This document shows positions 52,547 to 61,279 of a DNA stretch of 64,000 nucleotides, piece by piece (the first letter of the stretch is position 1; each line of letters opens with the position of its first letter). The notes beneath the pieces were generated by a model. It was not told the origin of the DNA. It was given only the letters and a program-made list of their open reading frames with translations, and did no database searches. The DNA lies in contig NZ_FPEH01000024.1 in the NCBI RefSeq assembly GCF_900117425.1, positions 1 through 64,000 of the forward strand, read 5' to 3'. The stretch comes from Novosphingobium sp. NDB2Meth1. GTDB lineage: Bacteria > Pseudomonadota > Alphaproteobacteria > Sphingomonadales > Sphingomonadaceae. Made by a program: the position numbers and the translations under genes.

Positions 52547-53317
52547 GTGGCCTCCTCCCAATGGTTCGCTGAGCTTTTGGCTCCAACTCATACTAGCGAA
52601 TGGATAAGCGGCTTATCGGGCATAGTTGGCGCGATCCTTGGCGGGATCGTCACGATGGCAATGACAGAATGGTTCAACCGTCGAGCGCGCAAGCGGAACG
52701 ACATTGAGCGTAAGGCGCAGGTGGCTTTCGCGACCTTCCAGCGACTAAACCAAATCTACTCTGTCACGCTGAGCATCGAGAGCCACTTGCGGGAGGGGAT
52801 CGAAAGGGCTCAGCAAGCGAGGTCCTATAATTTCCTGACAACGCAGGCTCTGCAGAGAATGGCCGCCCCAATCTATTTCCCCGTTGAGGAGATTTGGACC
52901 CTGACACAAATCGGAGGGGCCGATTTAGGCAACTCGGTGGGATCGCTCGATCATGCCTTCAATCTTCTGCTTAACGCTCTCGACGATTATGGCGTTAAGC
53001 GGGATGTGCTCATGAACGAGATGCCACCGCCGACGAGAGCAGAGGGCTACAAAGGAACAATGGAGGTCGATGAGACCGAGATTCTACGGTTGACCCCTCA
53101 AATCGGGGCGCTTGAGCTAGCAATTGAGCAGTTGCACCCAATGGCTCAAAGGCTTGCGCTTGAAGCATTCGAAGCACTTTGCAAGGTGGTCGGCGCTGAG
53201 TCTTTGCCATTGGGCAAGAGCTTTGAGGTCGGCCTAGTAACACCTGACGGCCAAAAAGTAGTGATAAAGGCGGGAAACCCAAAGCCGCGGCTGGATGCTA
53301 CTGCCTCACAGGATTGA
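52547..53317 (+). CDS. Membrane-anchored helical protein of unknown function
   Basis: A 256-residue protein starting with GTG at 52547. One hydrophobic segment (about residues 21-40, GLSGIVGAILGGIVTMAMTE) is followed by basic residues (NRRARKRNDIERKAQ) and long helices to about residue 120. No enzymatic motif. It is coupled to the small Cys-rich gene upstream. Its codon use fits the island rather than the core. Not recognised. Confidence 0.65.
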   Translation: MASSQWFAELLAPTHTSEWISGLSGIVGAILGGIVTMAMTEWFNRRARKRNDIERKAQVAFATFQRLNQIYSVTLSIESHLREGIERAQQARSYNFLTTQALQRMAAPIYFPVEEIWTLTQIGGADLGNSVGSLDHAFNLLLNALDDYGVKRDVLMNEMPPPTRAEGYKGTMEVDETEILRLTPQIGALELAIEQLHPMAQRLALEAFEALCKVVGAESLPLGKSFEVGLVTPDGQKVVIKAGNPKPRLDATASQD

Positions 53318-53351
53318 CCAGCGCCGCCGCCTCTGCACCGCCCATGGCGAA

Positions 53352-56300
53352 CTACTCCACCTTACTAAACTGGTCCCACTCGGACGGCGCAGGCGCGGCA
53401 GGCTCCGCGCCCTTGGCATCGCCCAGGACCTCGCTCGCCGCCGCCTTGCGGGCAGCCGTGACAGCTTTGGTGACAGCATCCTGCTTGCCTTCCTCGTCGA
53501 GCCCATTCCACTGATCGGAGGAGATCAACTCCGACACGGCGGCATAGCTCTTCTGACCCGCGACAGCATGGTATCGATCGTACTGCTCCGGCGTAAGCTC
53601 CACACCCCGAACAGACTTCGACGGCATCCCAACGCTCACCCCCGCGTCAATCAGCGCCTTATTGACGGGATCGCTCTTCGCGCTGCTCGTGTAGACCGGA
53701 GAGAGGATGTCTGGGCCAACCCCGCCTTCGCTGGTGACTTCCCGCCCCCACACATCCCGGCGCGGCAGGAGCCGCTCAGACGCCCCCGGAATGCGGGCCT
53801 GCACTGCATCGCCGATTGTCTCGGTCTTGCGCGCAGTGGGATCAATCACCCGTGCTACCTGACTGACACCCGTTGGGACTGCCAGCGAGCCAGCAAGGCG
53901 CTGCATCATCCTGTCGGCATTGCGCTCGGGGTCTTCAATGGTCCCGATGATGTCGGACACGCCAGACAGCCAGGTCTTGTTGGCAAGGTTCCCCATGATC
54001 GAGGCAACAAGCAGCGTGGTTTGCTCATCGCGTTGCCGTTCGCTCATGCCCTCGGGGAGAAGCGCGAGATCGGCAGCAACGCCCAACGTAGTCGAGAACG
54101 GATCGAGGCGCTTGTAGCTGTACCACTTGTCCCCAACCCGGATGGAGTAGGGCTGGAAACCATCAGCATACATAAGGCGCGCTTTGCTAGGATCGGTCGG
54201 CGCTGTACCGGTGATCTTGCCTTGTAGGGCCAGTTCATAGATCGCCGCGCCCACGCCGGTTCCAAGCAGCGCGCGTGAAAGTGCGATGTCGCGCCTAGCA
54301 CCACCCGCTGCAAAGTCAGCCCGCCATTCCTTGAGCAGCGGCGCGGCAGGCGAACGCTCAGCCGCAAACTTGAGCAGATTGGTCGGAGTACGCACGAACG
54401 GCAGGAACAGCTTGAGAGCGGGTGCGTCCTGCGTCAGCCCCGAAATCTTGGAGGCAGCCGGTCCGAGCTTGCGCTGGAACGTCAGATACCGGGCATACTC
54501 CATGGACCGTTCAAGCATGCCATCGGTCGGCATCTCGACAAGTTCGGCAATCCGGCGCTTGGCCGCTTCGCCACGCAGACCTTCCCGCCGTGCGACCCTG
54601 ACGGCCTCGCCGTTCAATTCCATGCGGCGCGCAATACCTTTGAACAGTTCATCCTCGGCAGTCAGCAGGCGCGTCGGGATGCGGACGATCTCACCCTTTA
54701 CTCCGGAGATGGCCTTCATGCCCTGTCCTTCGACCTTGGACACGAGATCGGAAGGCTCACCAGTGCGGAGCGATTGGCGGAACAGGCGCAAACCCTCTTT
54801 CGCCCCCTGTAGCAGGCCAAAGACACGCGCACCGACTTCGGTCCCAGTGACCACTTCAGTGTTGCGCCCCTGAAACCGTGCAACAGCCCGGCGAGGCGCG
54901 CCGATTGCGGCGGCAGTCAGAAACTCCGGAACCTGTGCCAGTGAGGTGAGCGTGTTCGAGGTGATGTTGACTGCGTGCGTCTGCGGCCCAGACAGAAGCG
55001 AGTTGATCCAAAGCTCCGTGAGCTTGTCCCGCAGCTTCGGCTTCGTCGCCTTCTCTGCCAGCACGTTGAAAACCCCCGGCCCGCTCTCCACTGCATCGAG
55101 CAGCGTTTCGGCAGCGTCAATCGCAGCCTTTCGACCACCGCCACGATTGACCATTGCCGTCAGGACATCACCCCGAATGCTCCGGCTATCGGCCAGCATC
55201 CGGAATTGCTGGAGCGCGCGCCCCGCCTCGGCGGTCATGCCTGAGACCTGTTCCTGTATGGCGACATGCCGCGTCAGCTTGCGTTGGAAGTCGGCAAGCA
55301 CCTCGTCGCCGGGGTTCTCCATCGCCTGGACACGCTTTGCGGCGATGACCAGCTCGTTGCCCGACTTGGCGAGCATCTGGCGCGCGGCAAGCGCTTCCTC
55401 GGCGTTCAGGGCCTGTCCCTTGCGCCGTGCCAGCAGCGTCTCAGGCGTCATGCCCAGTTCACCGGCAAGGCGTTCGGTCTCGGCCTGCGTGATCCGGCCC
55501 CGCGTGGCAGCATCGAACCCGCCCACCCGGTTATTCACCTGCGAGAGCGCACGGCGGATGTCCTGCGGCGTGTCGAGCTTGTCGAGGTTGATGTTGCCCG
55601 CATAGTCAGGGCCACCGGCAGGCCATTCCTCGTAGGCTTCAGGCGGCGCAAACGGCTGCGGCTCATCGGCCGGCACGGACTTATCCCGCCAGACCTGCCC
55701 GACTTCCGAGCGCTGCGCTGCAAGGTTCTGACGCTCACCACGCGCCGCGTTGAAGCGGTCGATCTCGGCAAAGTCCTCCGGCAGGAAATGCCGCTTCCAG
55801 CCTTCCTGAGTGCCGCGCATGGCATCGAGGAAGGTGTTTACGTCGGGCCGCTCCATGTGGTCGGGGAAGTATCCCGCTTCCCAAGCGCGCATGGCTGCGT
55901 CGTCGAGCGTCATGCCGCTCTCATTGTTCACCAGAGGCCCTAACCGTGCTTCCTGCCCGACGAAGTCCATGCCGGAGCGAGCCTTGTTGTTCAGGCCCAT
56001 GTGCGACAGTTCGCCGCCCTGATCCTTGAGACCGCCATTCATGCGCAGCCAGCCCACCAGATCGACCGGCCCGACCTTGGGCACTTCCGCACCGTTCCAT
56101 GCGCGCAGCGTCTGGCGCGTCAGTTCGCCACGTTCGTTCGGTGCCGTGGCAGGGGCAAACCGGCCTTTGTCGATTGCCGCCGCTTCCTCGACAGAGCCGA
56201 CCTCATTGGAGGGCAGTGGCACCAAATCACGCGGCTGAATATCGCCCACCCTGATTTGCGCCTCAGAGAGCGGAGCACCCATTGCGGTCGGACGGTCGCG

Positions 56301-57878
56301 GAACAGGTAATCCGGCTGGCGCACTTCCTGCGAGATCGACGCACCCGGTTCGCCTGCCATCGCTATGTCAGCGGCCTTAGGTATATTTGGTGCGGCCTCC
56401 TTCACATTCGGTAGACGGTTCAGCTTTAGATTATTCTGGCTGGCAGTCGGCTGATCTCCCGCGCTCCACCGCTCACCCCCCTCTTGTCGATTGCCAGCAA
56501 CCATCTGCTCCAGATCATCGCCCGTAAGCGGCGCTGCAGGCGAGCCAGCAGGCGGCACCAGTTCAGGGCCAGACTTGCCGCGCACCCAGCGCCAACCCTT
56601 CGCAACCAGCGGAGAAGCCGCCTCGAGGAGCTTGGCACCAATTACCGACGTTGCAGCACCGAGGCCTGCACCAACCGCGCCCGAGCCAAGACGCTGCTCA
56701 ACAGTGCCCTCAGTGCCAAGGCCGGAAAGCCCGCCATAGGCAGCACCCCATTTTGCCAGATCGGCAGCAGAGCGAACCTTGCCCACCGGCAGTGCCAGCG
56801 CTCCTGCAAACTCGCCCGCCGTAGTCGCGTAGGGGTGCTGTGCCTTGTCGAAGCCCGTAATGCTCTCGTTCTGGATCTCGTTGTTAGCCCAGATGTCGGC
56901 AAAGCGGCGATTGCTGTTCCAGACGTTTTCCCGCCCTGGCGTTCCGCCCAGCGCATCGACCACCGCGCCGCCTTCCTCAAGGAAGTTGGCTAGCGCACCG
57001 CTGCCCAACCCGCGCAGGCCAGCACCCAACGCACCATCGCCGGGATCGGTCAGGACTTTCGGCGCATCCTTGTACGCAATTGAAATCGGCTGTCCGGTCT
57101 TCTTCGACTGCGCTCGCACCCGCTCGACTTCGCCATCAGCCACCGTGAAGCCATTGGCCCGCGCGAATGCCTGCACATCCTTGGGGCTGACGTTGTTGTC
57201 ATTGACCATCGCAATGTACTGGCGCTCGGCATCAGGCCGCATGCCAGAGAGCGGCGTCGGCGTGGTCCACCACAGCGGCACGGTCTCACGGTCGGGGCGA
57301 AGCTGTTCGATCGGCAGCGGGTTCTTGCGGTAGTCCGCAGGGTCCTGAAACTGCGTCCTGTGAATACCGAGCAGGTTCTGGCGCGCAAGGCGCTCGGCCT
57401 GCATGTACTGAAACCGGCGACCGGGGTCTTTCGCCAGATACTCCGGCGCGGCGAGTGCGTTGCCGCCACGGATCACCCCTACGCCAACGTCAGCCCCATC
57501 TTGCACGACCGGCGCAACAGGACGGCCATAGGAGTATCCTTCGACAGGACCCGCGAGAGCGTTCGGCAAGACTGCCTGATCAAGTGCGGCCCTTGCGTCG
57601 GATCCAATAGCAACGGGCCTGCCATCCCGGCCCAAGCCTTGCTGCTTCAGCTCGGGAGCATCTACACCGTAAAGCCGCAGGTTCTCTGCACCAGTGGTCT
57701 TGAGCGTGTCGCCATCAACGGCATCGCCCGTCAGCGTCGGAGGAGGCTGCGAACGTGGATCGGCCCGCTCGGCTGCCTTCGCCTTCCGCTTTCCCTTGAC
57801 CGGCCTAAACTCGTCCCATGGATTGGCCGTAGCCTGATCGGGAGCCGCCTTCGCAAACTCGTCCCATTGCGTTGCCAT
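53352..57878 (-). CDS. Phage-type large polyvalent protein with nuclease-like and LPD38-like domains
   Basis: A 1508-residue protein. The N-terminus has WDEF motifs (QWDEFAK, NPWDEF), then residues about 45-180 form an SNase-like domain (DAVDGDTLKTTG, LRLYGVDAPELKQQG). The middle is Gly/Ala-rich with helices. The C-terminal third (FLPFVRTPTNLLKFAAERSP, GFQPYSIRVGDKWYSYKRLDPFSTTLGVAADL) matches LPD38, a domain of large polyvalent proteins from phages and conjugative elements. The protein ends with SEWDQFSKVE, echoing the N-terminal motif. Polyvalent proteins are thought to enter the recipient cell with DNA. Adjacent gene overlaps by one base. Confidence 0.8.
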   Translation of the reverse strand: MATQWDEFAKAAPDQATANPWDEFRPVKGKRKAKAAERADPRSQPPPTLTGDAVDGDTLKTTGAENLRLYGVDAPELKQQGLGRDGRPVAIGSDARAALDQAVLPNALAGPVEGYSYGRPVAPVVQDGADVGVGVIRGGNALAAPEYLAKDPGRRFQYMQAERLARQNLLGIHRTQFQDPADYRKNPLPIEQLRPDRETVPLWWTTPTPLSGMRPDAERQYIAMVNDNNVSPKDVQAFARANGFTVADGEVERVRAQSKKTGQPISIAYKDAPKVLTDPGDGALGAGLRGLGSGALANFLEEGGAVVDALGGTPGRENVWNSNRRFADIWANNEIQNESITGFDKAQHPYATTAGEFAGALALPVGKVRSAADLAKWGAAYGGLSGLGTEGTVEQRLGSGAVGAGLGAATSVIGAKLLEAASPLVAKGWRWVRGKSGPELVPPAGSPAAPLTGDDLEQMVAGNRQEGGERWSAGDQPTASQNNLKLNRLPNVKEAAPNIPKAADIAMAGEPGASISQEVRQPDYLFRDRPTAMGAPLSEAQIRVGDIQPRDLVPLPSNEVGSVEEAAAIDKGRFAPATAPNERGELTRQTLRAWNGAEVPKVGPVDLVGWLRMNGGLKDQGGELSHMGLNNKARSGMDFVGQEARLGPLVNNESGMTLDDAAMRAWEAGYFPDHMERPDVNTFLDAMRGTQEGWKRHFLPEDFAEIDRFNAARGERQNLAAQRSEVGQVWRDKSVPADEPQPFAPPEAYEEWPAGGPDYAGNINLDKLDTPQDIRRALSQVNNRVGGFDAATRGRITQAETERLAGELGMTPETLLARRKGQALNAEEALAARQMLAKSGNELVIAAKRVQAMENPGDEVLADFQRKLTRHVAIQEQVSGMTAEAGRALQQFRMLADSRSIRGDVLTAMVNRGGGRKAAIDAAETLLDAVESGPGVFNVLAEKATKPKLRDKLTELWINSLLSGPQTHAVNITSNTLTSLAQVPEFLTAAAIGAPRRAVARFQGRNTEVVTGTEVGARVFGLLQGAKEGLRLFRQSLRTGEPSDLVSKVEGQGMKAISGVKGEIVRIPTRLLTAEDELFKGIARRMELNGEAVRVARREGLRGEAAKRRIAELVEMPTDGMLERSMEYARYLTFQRKLGPAASKISGLTQDAPALKLFLPFVRTPTNLLKFAAERSPAAPLLKEWRADFAAGGARRDIALSRALLGTGVGAAIYELALQGKITGTAPTDPSKARLMYADGFQPYSIRVGDKWYSYKRLDPFSTTLGVAADLALLPEGMSERQRDEQTTLLVASIMGNLANKTWLSGVSDIIGTIEDPERNADRMMQRLAGSLAVPTGVSQVARVIDPTARKTETIGDAVQARIPGASERLLPRRDVWGREVTSEGGVGPDILSPVYTSSAKSDPVNKALIDAGVSVGMPSKSVRGVELTPEQYDRYHAVAGQKSYAAVSELISSDQWNGLDEEGKQDAVTKAVTAARKAAASEVLGDAKGAEPAAPAPSEWDQFSKVE

Positions 57879-58921
57879 CAGCGCACCCGCACGTTGCCAT
57901 TCGGATCAACGAAACGGGTTCCCGGTTTCAGGGCGCGAGCTTCCTCAATCGTCGTCACCTTCACCAGACCGCGACCACCCCCTGAGCCTCGCATGTCCTG
58001 ACCACGGCGCGCGGTTGCAATTCGCGCGTCGTTGTATCGGCGCGTCTCACCCCGACGAGCGTTGCGGTCTTCAATCAGACTGTCTGTGTTCCGGTCAGCG
58101 CGAGCGTTGTCGGCTTCGATGTTGTCAACGTAGGCTTCGGTTCGATCCTGCGCGAGAAGCTGTGACAGGCGGTCCTTGACGGTCAGCGCCTTCATCATCA
58201 GTTCTCGGACCCCGTCAGGGCCGGGATAGTTGGCCGGAACATGCTTAGCCAGGTCGCCGCCTATTGCGGAGACCATCGGACCAAGCTCCTGCAACACTCG
58301 TTGATATGAAGCGTCGTCCGTGGCCTGCGACAGTCGGTCAACTGCAGCGGCATAGACTTCGCGCTCCTGCCCGAGCATCTTAACGAAGTTGTCCCGCATT
58401 TCGCTGCGGACCTTCAATGCTCGCGGTGCATCGACCTTGAGCATCCTAAGAAATGCAGCGTCAGCTTGCGAACGAGGCTGCCCAAGCGCGGAAAGGTCAG
58501 GCCCCGCATTGTTCTGCGCAGGTGTTGCTTGCGATCCATCCCAATTGAACGTGCCGCCGCCATAGCCGCTAATCGGCCCCGGTAGGGCAGGCGCAAAGCC
58601 TTGTGGAACGGCAAGCGCGTTCATGCTTTCTGGCGGCGCTTTTGATGCTGCAGTAGCCCTTGAACCGCCACCAATGCCAAGCAGAGCGTTGTTGCTGCCG
58701 TAGTAATCAGCCGCAGCCTTGTTGAACGCGTCCTCTCGCTGCGCCTTGCGGAATGTCAGGCCAACCTCCGGGTTCTGTGCCATGACAATGCCAAGGGCTT
58801 TTGCATCGTCCGGATTATCCGCGAGAGAGGTTAGCGCCCGTTTGTACCGACCTTCGTCGTACGCCTTGAAGGCGTTGCCGAGAAAGTCCGGAGTGCGGGC
58901 AAGCTCCCAATTGATCGGCAT
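57878..58921 (-). CDS. Phage-type protein of unknown function
   Basis: A 347-residue protein, not recognised. The N-terminus NWELARTPDFLGNAFKAYDEGRYKRALTSLADNP is helical; the middle has a Gly/Pro-rich stretch; residues 160-300 are helical and charged. The C-terminus EARALKPGTRFVDPNGNVRVR resembles endings of phage structural or ejection proteins. It overlaps the large polyvalent protein gene by one base, so both are coupled and possibly travel together. Confidence 0.65.
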   Translation of the reverse strand: MPINWELARTPDFLGNAFKAYDEGRYKRALTSLADNPDDAKALGIVMAQNPEVGLTFRKAQREDAFNKAAADYYGSNNALLGIGGGSRATAASKAPPESMNALAVPQGFAPALPGPISGYGGGTFNWDGSQATPAQNNAGPDLSALGQPRSQADAAFLRMLKVDAPRALKVRSEMRDNFVKMLGQEREVYAAAVDRLSQATDDASYQRVLQELGPMVSAIGGDLAKHVPANYPGPDGVRELMMKALTVKDRLSQLLAQDRTEAYVDNIEADNARADRNTDSLIEDRNARRGETRRYNDARIATARRGQDMRGSGGGRGLVKVTTIEEARALKPGTRFVDPNGNVRVR

Positions 58922-58931
58922 GGCGACCCTT

Positions 58932-59240
58932 TCAATGAACTGTTGGCAAGAGGCTGCCAGCCAAGCTGAGTCCCAGATCGGCAGCGACGAGATGCGAGAG
59001 CGCGCACCAACCGTGCGGCGTTGTCAGTAGCGGCAGGCATGCATCTGGCACGTAGGTCAGTGCGTTAAAGGCCTCCTCGACCGAAGCGGACGAAGCCTCG
59101 CTGATCATGCGCGCAAGGTTGTTGGCGGAAGTGACCAGCGCCCAGCGTGCAATCTCGTCCTGATAGTCGCGATCAATCTTGGCCTGCTCAGCCGCAAGCG
59201 CAGCGGAAACAATTTCGCCGATGGTCTGAGCCGCATTCAT
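58932..59240 (-). CDS. Small phage-type protein
   Basis: A 102-residue protein of unknown function. The N-terminal helix MNAAQTIGEIVSAALAAEQAKIDRDYQDEIARW is charged and followed by a neutral region with two Leu-rich stretches. No motif. The ATG overlaps the stop of the RHH gene in an ATGA arrangement and its own stop is eleven bases before the next gene, so it belongs to the phage-type operon. Confidence 0.65.
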   Translation of the reverse strand: MNAAQTIGEIVSAALAAEQAKIDRDYQDEIARWALVTSANNLARMISEASSASVEEAFNALTYVPDACLPLLTTPHGWCALSHLVAADLGLSLAGSLLPTVH

Positions 59241-59386
59241 TGCAGGCCGACCTTCTCGCGGACGACGGCGCGCAGGTACTCCGAGACAGAGCAGCCAGAG
59301 CGGCGGGCGCGCTCAGAAAGTGCAGCGATAACCGCGCTGTTTGCACGGAATACGACCGTGCCGTCGTGAACCTGATTGCGCACCAC
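59237..59386 (-). CDS. Small ribbon-helix-helix-like protein
   Basis: A 49-residue protein from GTG at 59386, with GGGAGA upstream. The sequence GTVVFRANSAVIAALSERARRSGCSVSEYLRAVVREKVGLQ fits a single RHH (Arc/MobC-like) DNA-binding fold: strand, helix A, turn SGCS, helix B. It lies first in the minus-strand operon under an inverted-repeat promoter, so it may repress that operon. Its TGA overlaps the next ATG. Confidence 0.7.
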   Translation of the reverse strand: MVRNQVHDGTVVFRANSAVIAALSERARRSGCSVSEYLRAVVREKVGLQ

Positions 59387-59400
59387 TGTCTCCCGACGTT

Positions 59401-59439
59401 GTGTATTGCTGTCTTACAACAGCATTACACTAAAGTCAA
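59401..59439 (-). promoter_or_regulatory. Promoter with overlapping palindrome for the phage-type operon
   Basis: On the minus strand TTGACT (59434-59439) is followed by 17 bases and TAAGAC (59411-59416), a fair sigma-70-type promoter about 25 bases upstream of the RHH gene start. A 12-base imperfect inverted repeat (GTGTATTGCTGT at 59401-59412, ACAGCATTACAC at 59419-59430, one mismatch) covers the -10 region, a typical place for a repressor. The RHH protein just downstream is a candidate to bind it. Confidence 0.55.
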
Positions 59440-59636
59440 GGAATCCGGGCGTATTGACCGGCAAAAAAGTCGGGACTGCCGCCGCTTCTCAGGACGTCAG
59501 CAGCCCCTGAGCATGCGCCCATCAGGCCCATGCCTTGCACCAGCTTGGACGGTTCGCAGGGCGCACGGTATCCCAAGAAATGGGGATAGACAGCCAGCCA
59601 CCTTGCCGAATCGTTCCTGTTGCGTTCCATGGGCGC

Positions 59637-59870
59637 ATGAGCCGCAAAAGCCTCGCAACGCTCCACGACCTTGCCCGCGCCGGTTACAGCTTGAAAGTCA
59701 CCTGCGAGAAGTGCGGACACGTTGTGGTGATGGACCCGCACACCTTGCGGGAGCGGTGCCGTATAGGCGGGAAAAGCCCACGCCTAGAGGCAGTAGAGCA
59801 ACGTCTCAAATGCTCGATCTGTGGTGGACGACCGACCGCATGGCCCAGCCTAGCGCAACCGGACGCCTAG
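59637..59870 (+). CDS. Small zinc-ribbon-like protein
   Basis: A 77-residue protein starting at 59637. Two CxxC pairs (VTCEKCGHVV and LKCSICGGRPTAW) about 40 residues apart suggest a zinc ribbon that binds DNA, RNA or protein. The intervening part has MDPHTLRERCRIGGKSP. It is transcribed opposite to the phage-type operon. I do not recognise a family with known function. Confidence 0.7.
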   Translation: MSRKSLATLHDLARAGYSLKVTCEKCGHVVVMDPHTLRERCRIGGKSPRLEAVEQRLKCSICGGRPTAWPSLAQPDA

Positions 59871-59898
59871 GCGCGTCCAAAGCTAGCCCGATCACCGC

Positions 59899-60141
59899 CT
59901 AGAACTTGCCGACAAACCGCCCAAGCAAGTAGCCAGACGACATAAGACCCATAGCGAGCGCCGACGAAAGCGCAGCGTGGCCGATCCAGACGGGAGACGG
60001 ACCCCTGACCCGCTCTCCAGCGGTATCGACGCTGGCAGAAACCCGCCACCAGCACCAAGCCGCAAGCAGTCCGGCGACCGCACCGAGGCCGACGAGCAGG
60101 CTCGCCGGATCGTAGATTGTCAAGCTTTGAACGTCGTCCAT
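59899..60141 (-). CDS. Small two-helix membrane protein
   Basis: An 80-residue protein with two hydrophobic segments (LLVGLGAVAGLLAAWCWWR at about 15-33 and ALSSALAMGLMSSGYLLGRF at about 57-76) joined by a charged loop. No signal peptide or motif; small phage membrane proteins of this kind include holin-like and superinfection-exclusion proteins, but I cannot assign one. It follows the repressor gene by 38 bases. Confidence 0.55.
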   Translation of the reverse strand: MDDVQSLTIYDPASLLVGLGAVAGLLAAWCWWRVSASVDTAGERVRGPSPVWIGHAALSSALAMGLMSSGYLLGRFVGKF

Positions 60142-60179
60142 GAGCGGAAGAAATGCGCCCTGGTCGGCAGGCTGTCAAT

Positions 60180-60410
60180 TCAGGCTGAGCCTGCCTCAGG
60201 GACTGTCACCCCAATACGCCCAGAGCGGCGAGAGAACTGCGCCCCCGCTTCGACCAGCGCCGCTTCGATCTTCGCCGATGTCTCAGCCGAGATTGTGCCA
60301 CCATCTTCAAACCGGACAACCGTAACGCGGCCCACACCAGCGAGCTTGGCTAGATCGTGCGTCGATAGGCCAAGCGCGGCCCTTGCCATCTTCGATTGTG
60401 TGCCATTCAT
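60180..60410 (-). CDS. HTH (XRE-type) transcriptional repressor
   Basis: A 76-residue regulator from the ATG at 60410. The N-terminal ARAALGLSTHDLAKLAGVGRVTVVRFEDG is a helix-turn-helix with the recognition helix VGRVTVVRFE. It resembles Cro/CI-like proteins of phages without the oligomerisation tail. The intergenic DNA in front of it carries two identical operators and separates it from the divergent early-type genes, so it probably controls both directions. Confidence 0.78.
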   Translation of the reverse strand: MNGTQSKMARAALGLSTHDLAKLAGVGRVTVVRFEDGGTISAETSAKIEAALVEAGAQFSRRSGRIGVTVPEAGSA

Positions 60411-60412
60411 AG

Positions 60413-60429
60413 TGAGACAAATTATCTCA
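60413..60429. promoter_or_regulatory. Operator copy 1 for the repressor
   Basis: The 17-base sequence TGAGACAAATTATCTCA has five-base inverted arms (TGAGA/TCTCA) and lies three bases upstream of the repressor start. On the minus strand GATAAT within it looks like a -10 box, which would make it a site for autorepression. An identical copy lies 47 bases away. Confidence 0.65.
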
Positions 60430-60459
60430 TAAAGGGGCTTGACGCAACCCGGCGAGGCA

Positions 60460-60476
60460 TGAGACAAATTATCTCA
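60460..60476. promoter_or_regulatory. Operator copy 2 for the repressor
   Basis: Second exact copy of the 17-base operator, same orientation, 47 bases downstream of copy 1. It precedes the plus-strand gene at 60566. TTGACG at 60439-60444 lies between the two copies and may be the -35 box of the rightward promoter; I could not place its -10 box. Confidence 0.6.
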
Positions 60477-60565
60477 CCTAGGCAAAAGCCGAGGCGACCG
60501 AGCGGGAGGGGCCTAATCCTCCCACCCGGCCTGATCGCAACCCTTGCACTAACAAGGACACGACT

Positions 60566-60916
60566 ATGAACGCCATTAGCACCATTGCGCCCGAGGCGCA
60601 CACCACCCCCGCTATCTCTGCACAGCCGGATGCGAAGGCATGGGACAAGGCCATGCTGAAATTCCGCATCGCCGAACGTGCCTATCTCAACTGCGCAGCC
60701 AGCGAGCCGTTGAACGAAGACCTCGCCGACCAGCTCTGCGACATCGAGAGCGACGCACGGTGGGAATTGATCGGCATGCCCGCCCCAGATCGGCCCGCCC
60801 TGCTGTGGAAGCTCGAATATCTGTTCCAAGGCTCAAACGGCAGCCTAGATCCGTACAACCTTGAGCATCTGGCGCAGACCATCGCCGATTGCCGCCGCCT
60901 GCTTGGGGAGGCTTGA
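60566..60916 (+). CDS. Small phage-type protein, tandem paralogue A
   Basis: A 116-residue protein not recognised. It has an unstructured N-terminus, then helices (FRIAERAYLNCAASEPLNEDLADQLCDIESDARWE) and a C-terminus LAQTIADCRRLLGEA. The segment MPAPDRPALLWKLEYLF and this end resemble parts of the next gene. First gene of the plus-strand early-type set, in a position typical of phage early regions or regulatory modules. Confidence 0.62.
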   Translation: MNAISTIAPEAHTTPAISAQPDAKAWDKAMLKFRIAERAYLNCAASEPLNEDLADQLCDIESDARWELIGMPAPDRPALLWKLEYLFQGSNGSLDPYNLEHLAQTIADCRRLLGEA

Positions 60917-60919
60917 ACG

Positions 60920-61279
60920 ATGAACATCGGAACAACAATCGCGACCGCCTTCCAGACCGCTTGCGACGTCGAGAAGCGTACCCGCGAAGCGGCGGAGCAG
61001 TTCCACCGCGACCACGTCAAACCCGTGTACCGTGCGGCACAAGCAGGTGAAGCGACCTTCGACGATTCATGCGCCGCCGAAGAGGCCTACGACGAGTACA
61101 CCATGGCTCACTTCGATGCGCTGAAGACTATGCTGGCAACTCCGGCACCGACCATGAGCGCCGTGATCCACAAGATTGAAGTCGGCTGCAAGGAAAGATG
61201 CTTCGACGGCCCGGACGTAACATATCCGGCACTGAAACTGATTGCAGCCGACCTTCGCCGCCTCAGTGGGGAGGCGTGA
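60920..61279 (+). CDS. Small phage-type protein, tandem paralogue B
   Basis: A 119-residue helical protein. TPAPTMSAVIHKIEV and the ending LIAADLRRLSGEA match the corresponding regions of the preceding gene (PAPDRPALLWKLEYL and QTIADCRRLLGEA), so the two are likely an old tandem duplication. The N-terminus is helical and charged. Four bases separate it from the upstream stop. No known family. Confidence 0.62.
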   Translation: MNIGTTIATAFQTACDVEKRTREAAEQFHRDHVKPVYRAAQAGEATFDDSCAAEEAYDEYTMAHFDALKTMLATPAPTMSAVIHKIEVGCKERCFDGPDVTYPALKLIAADLRRLSGEA

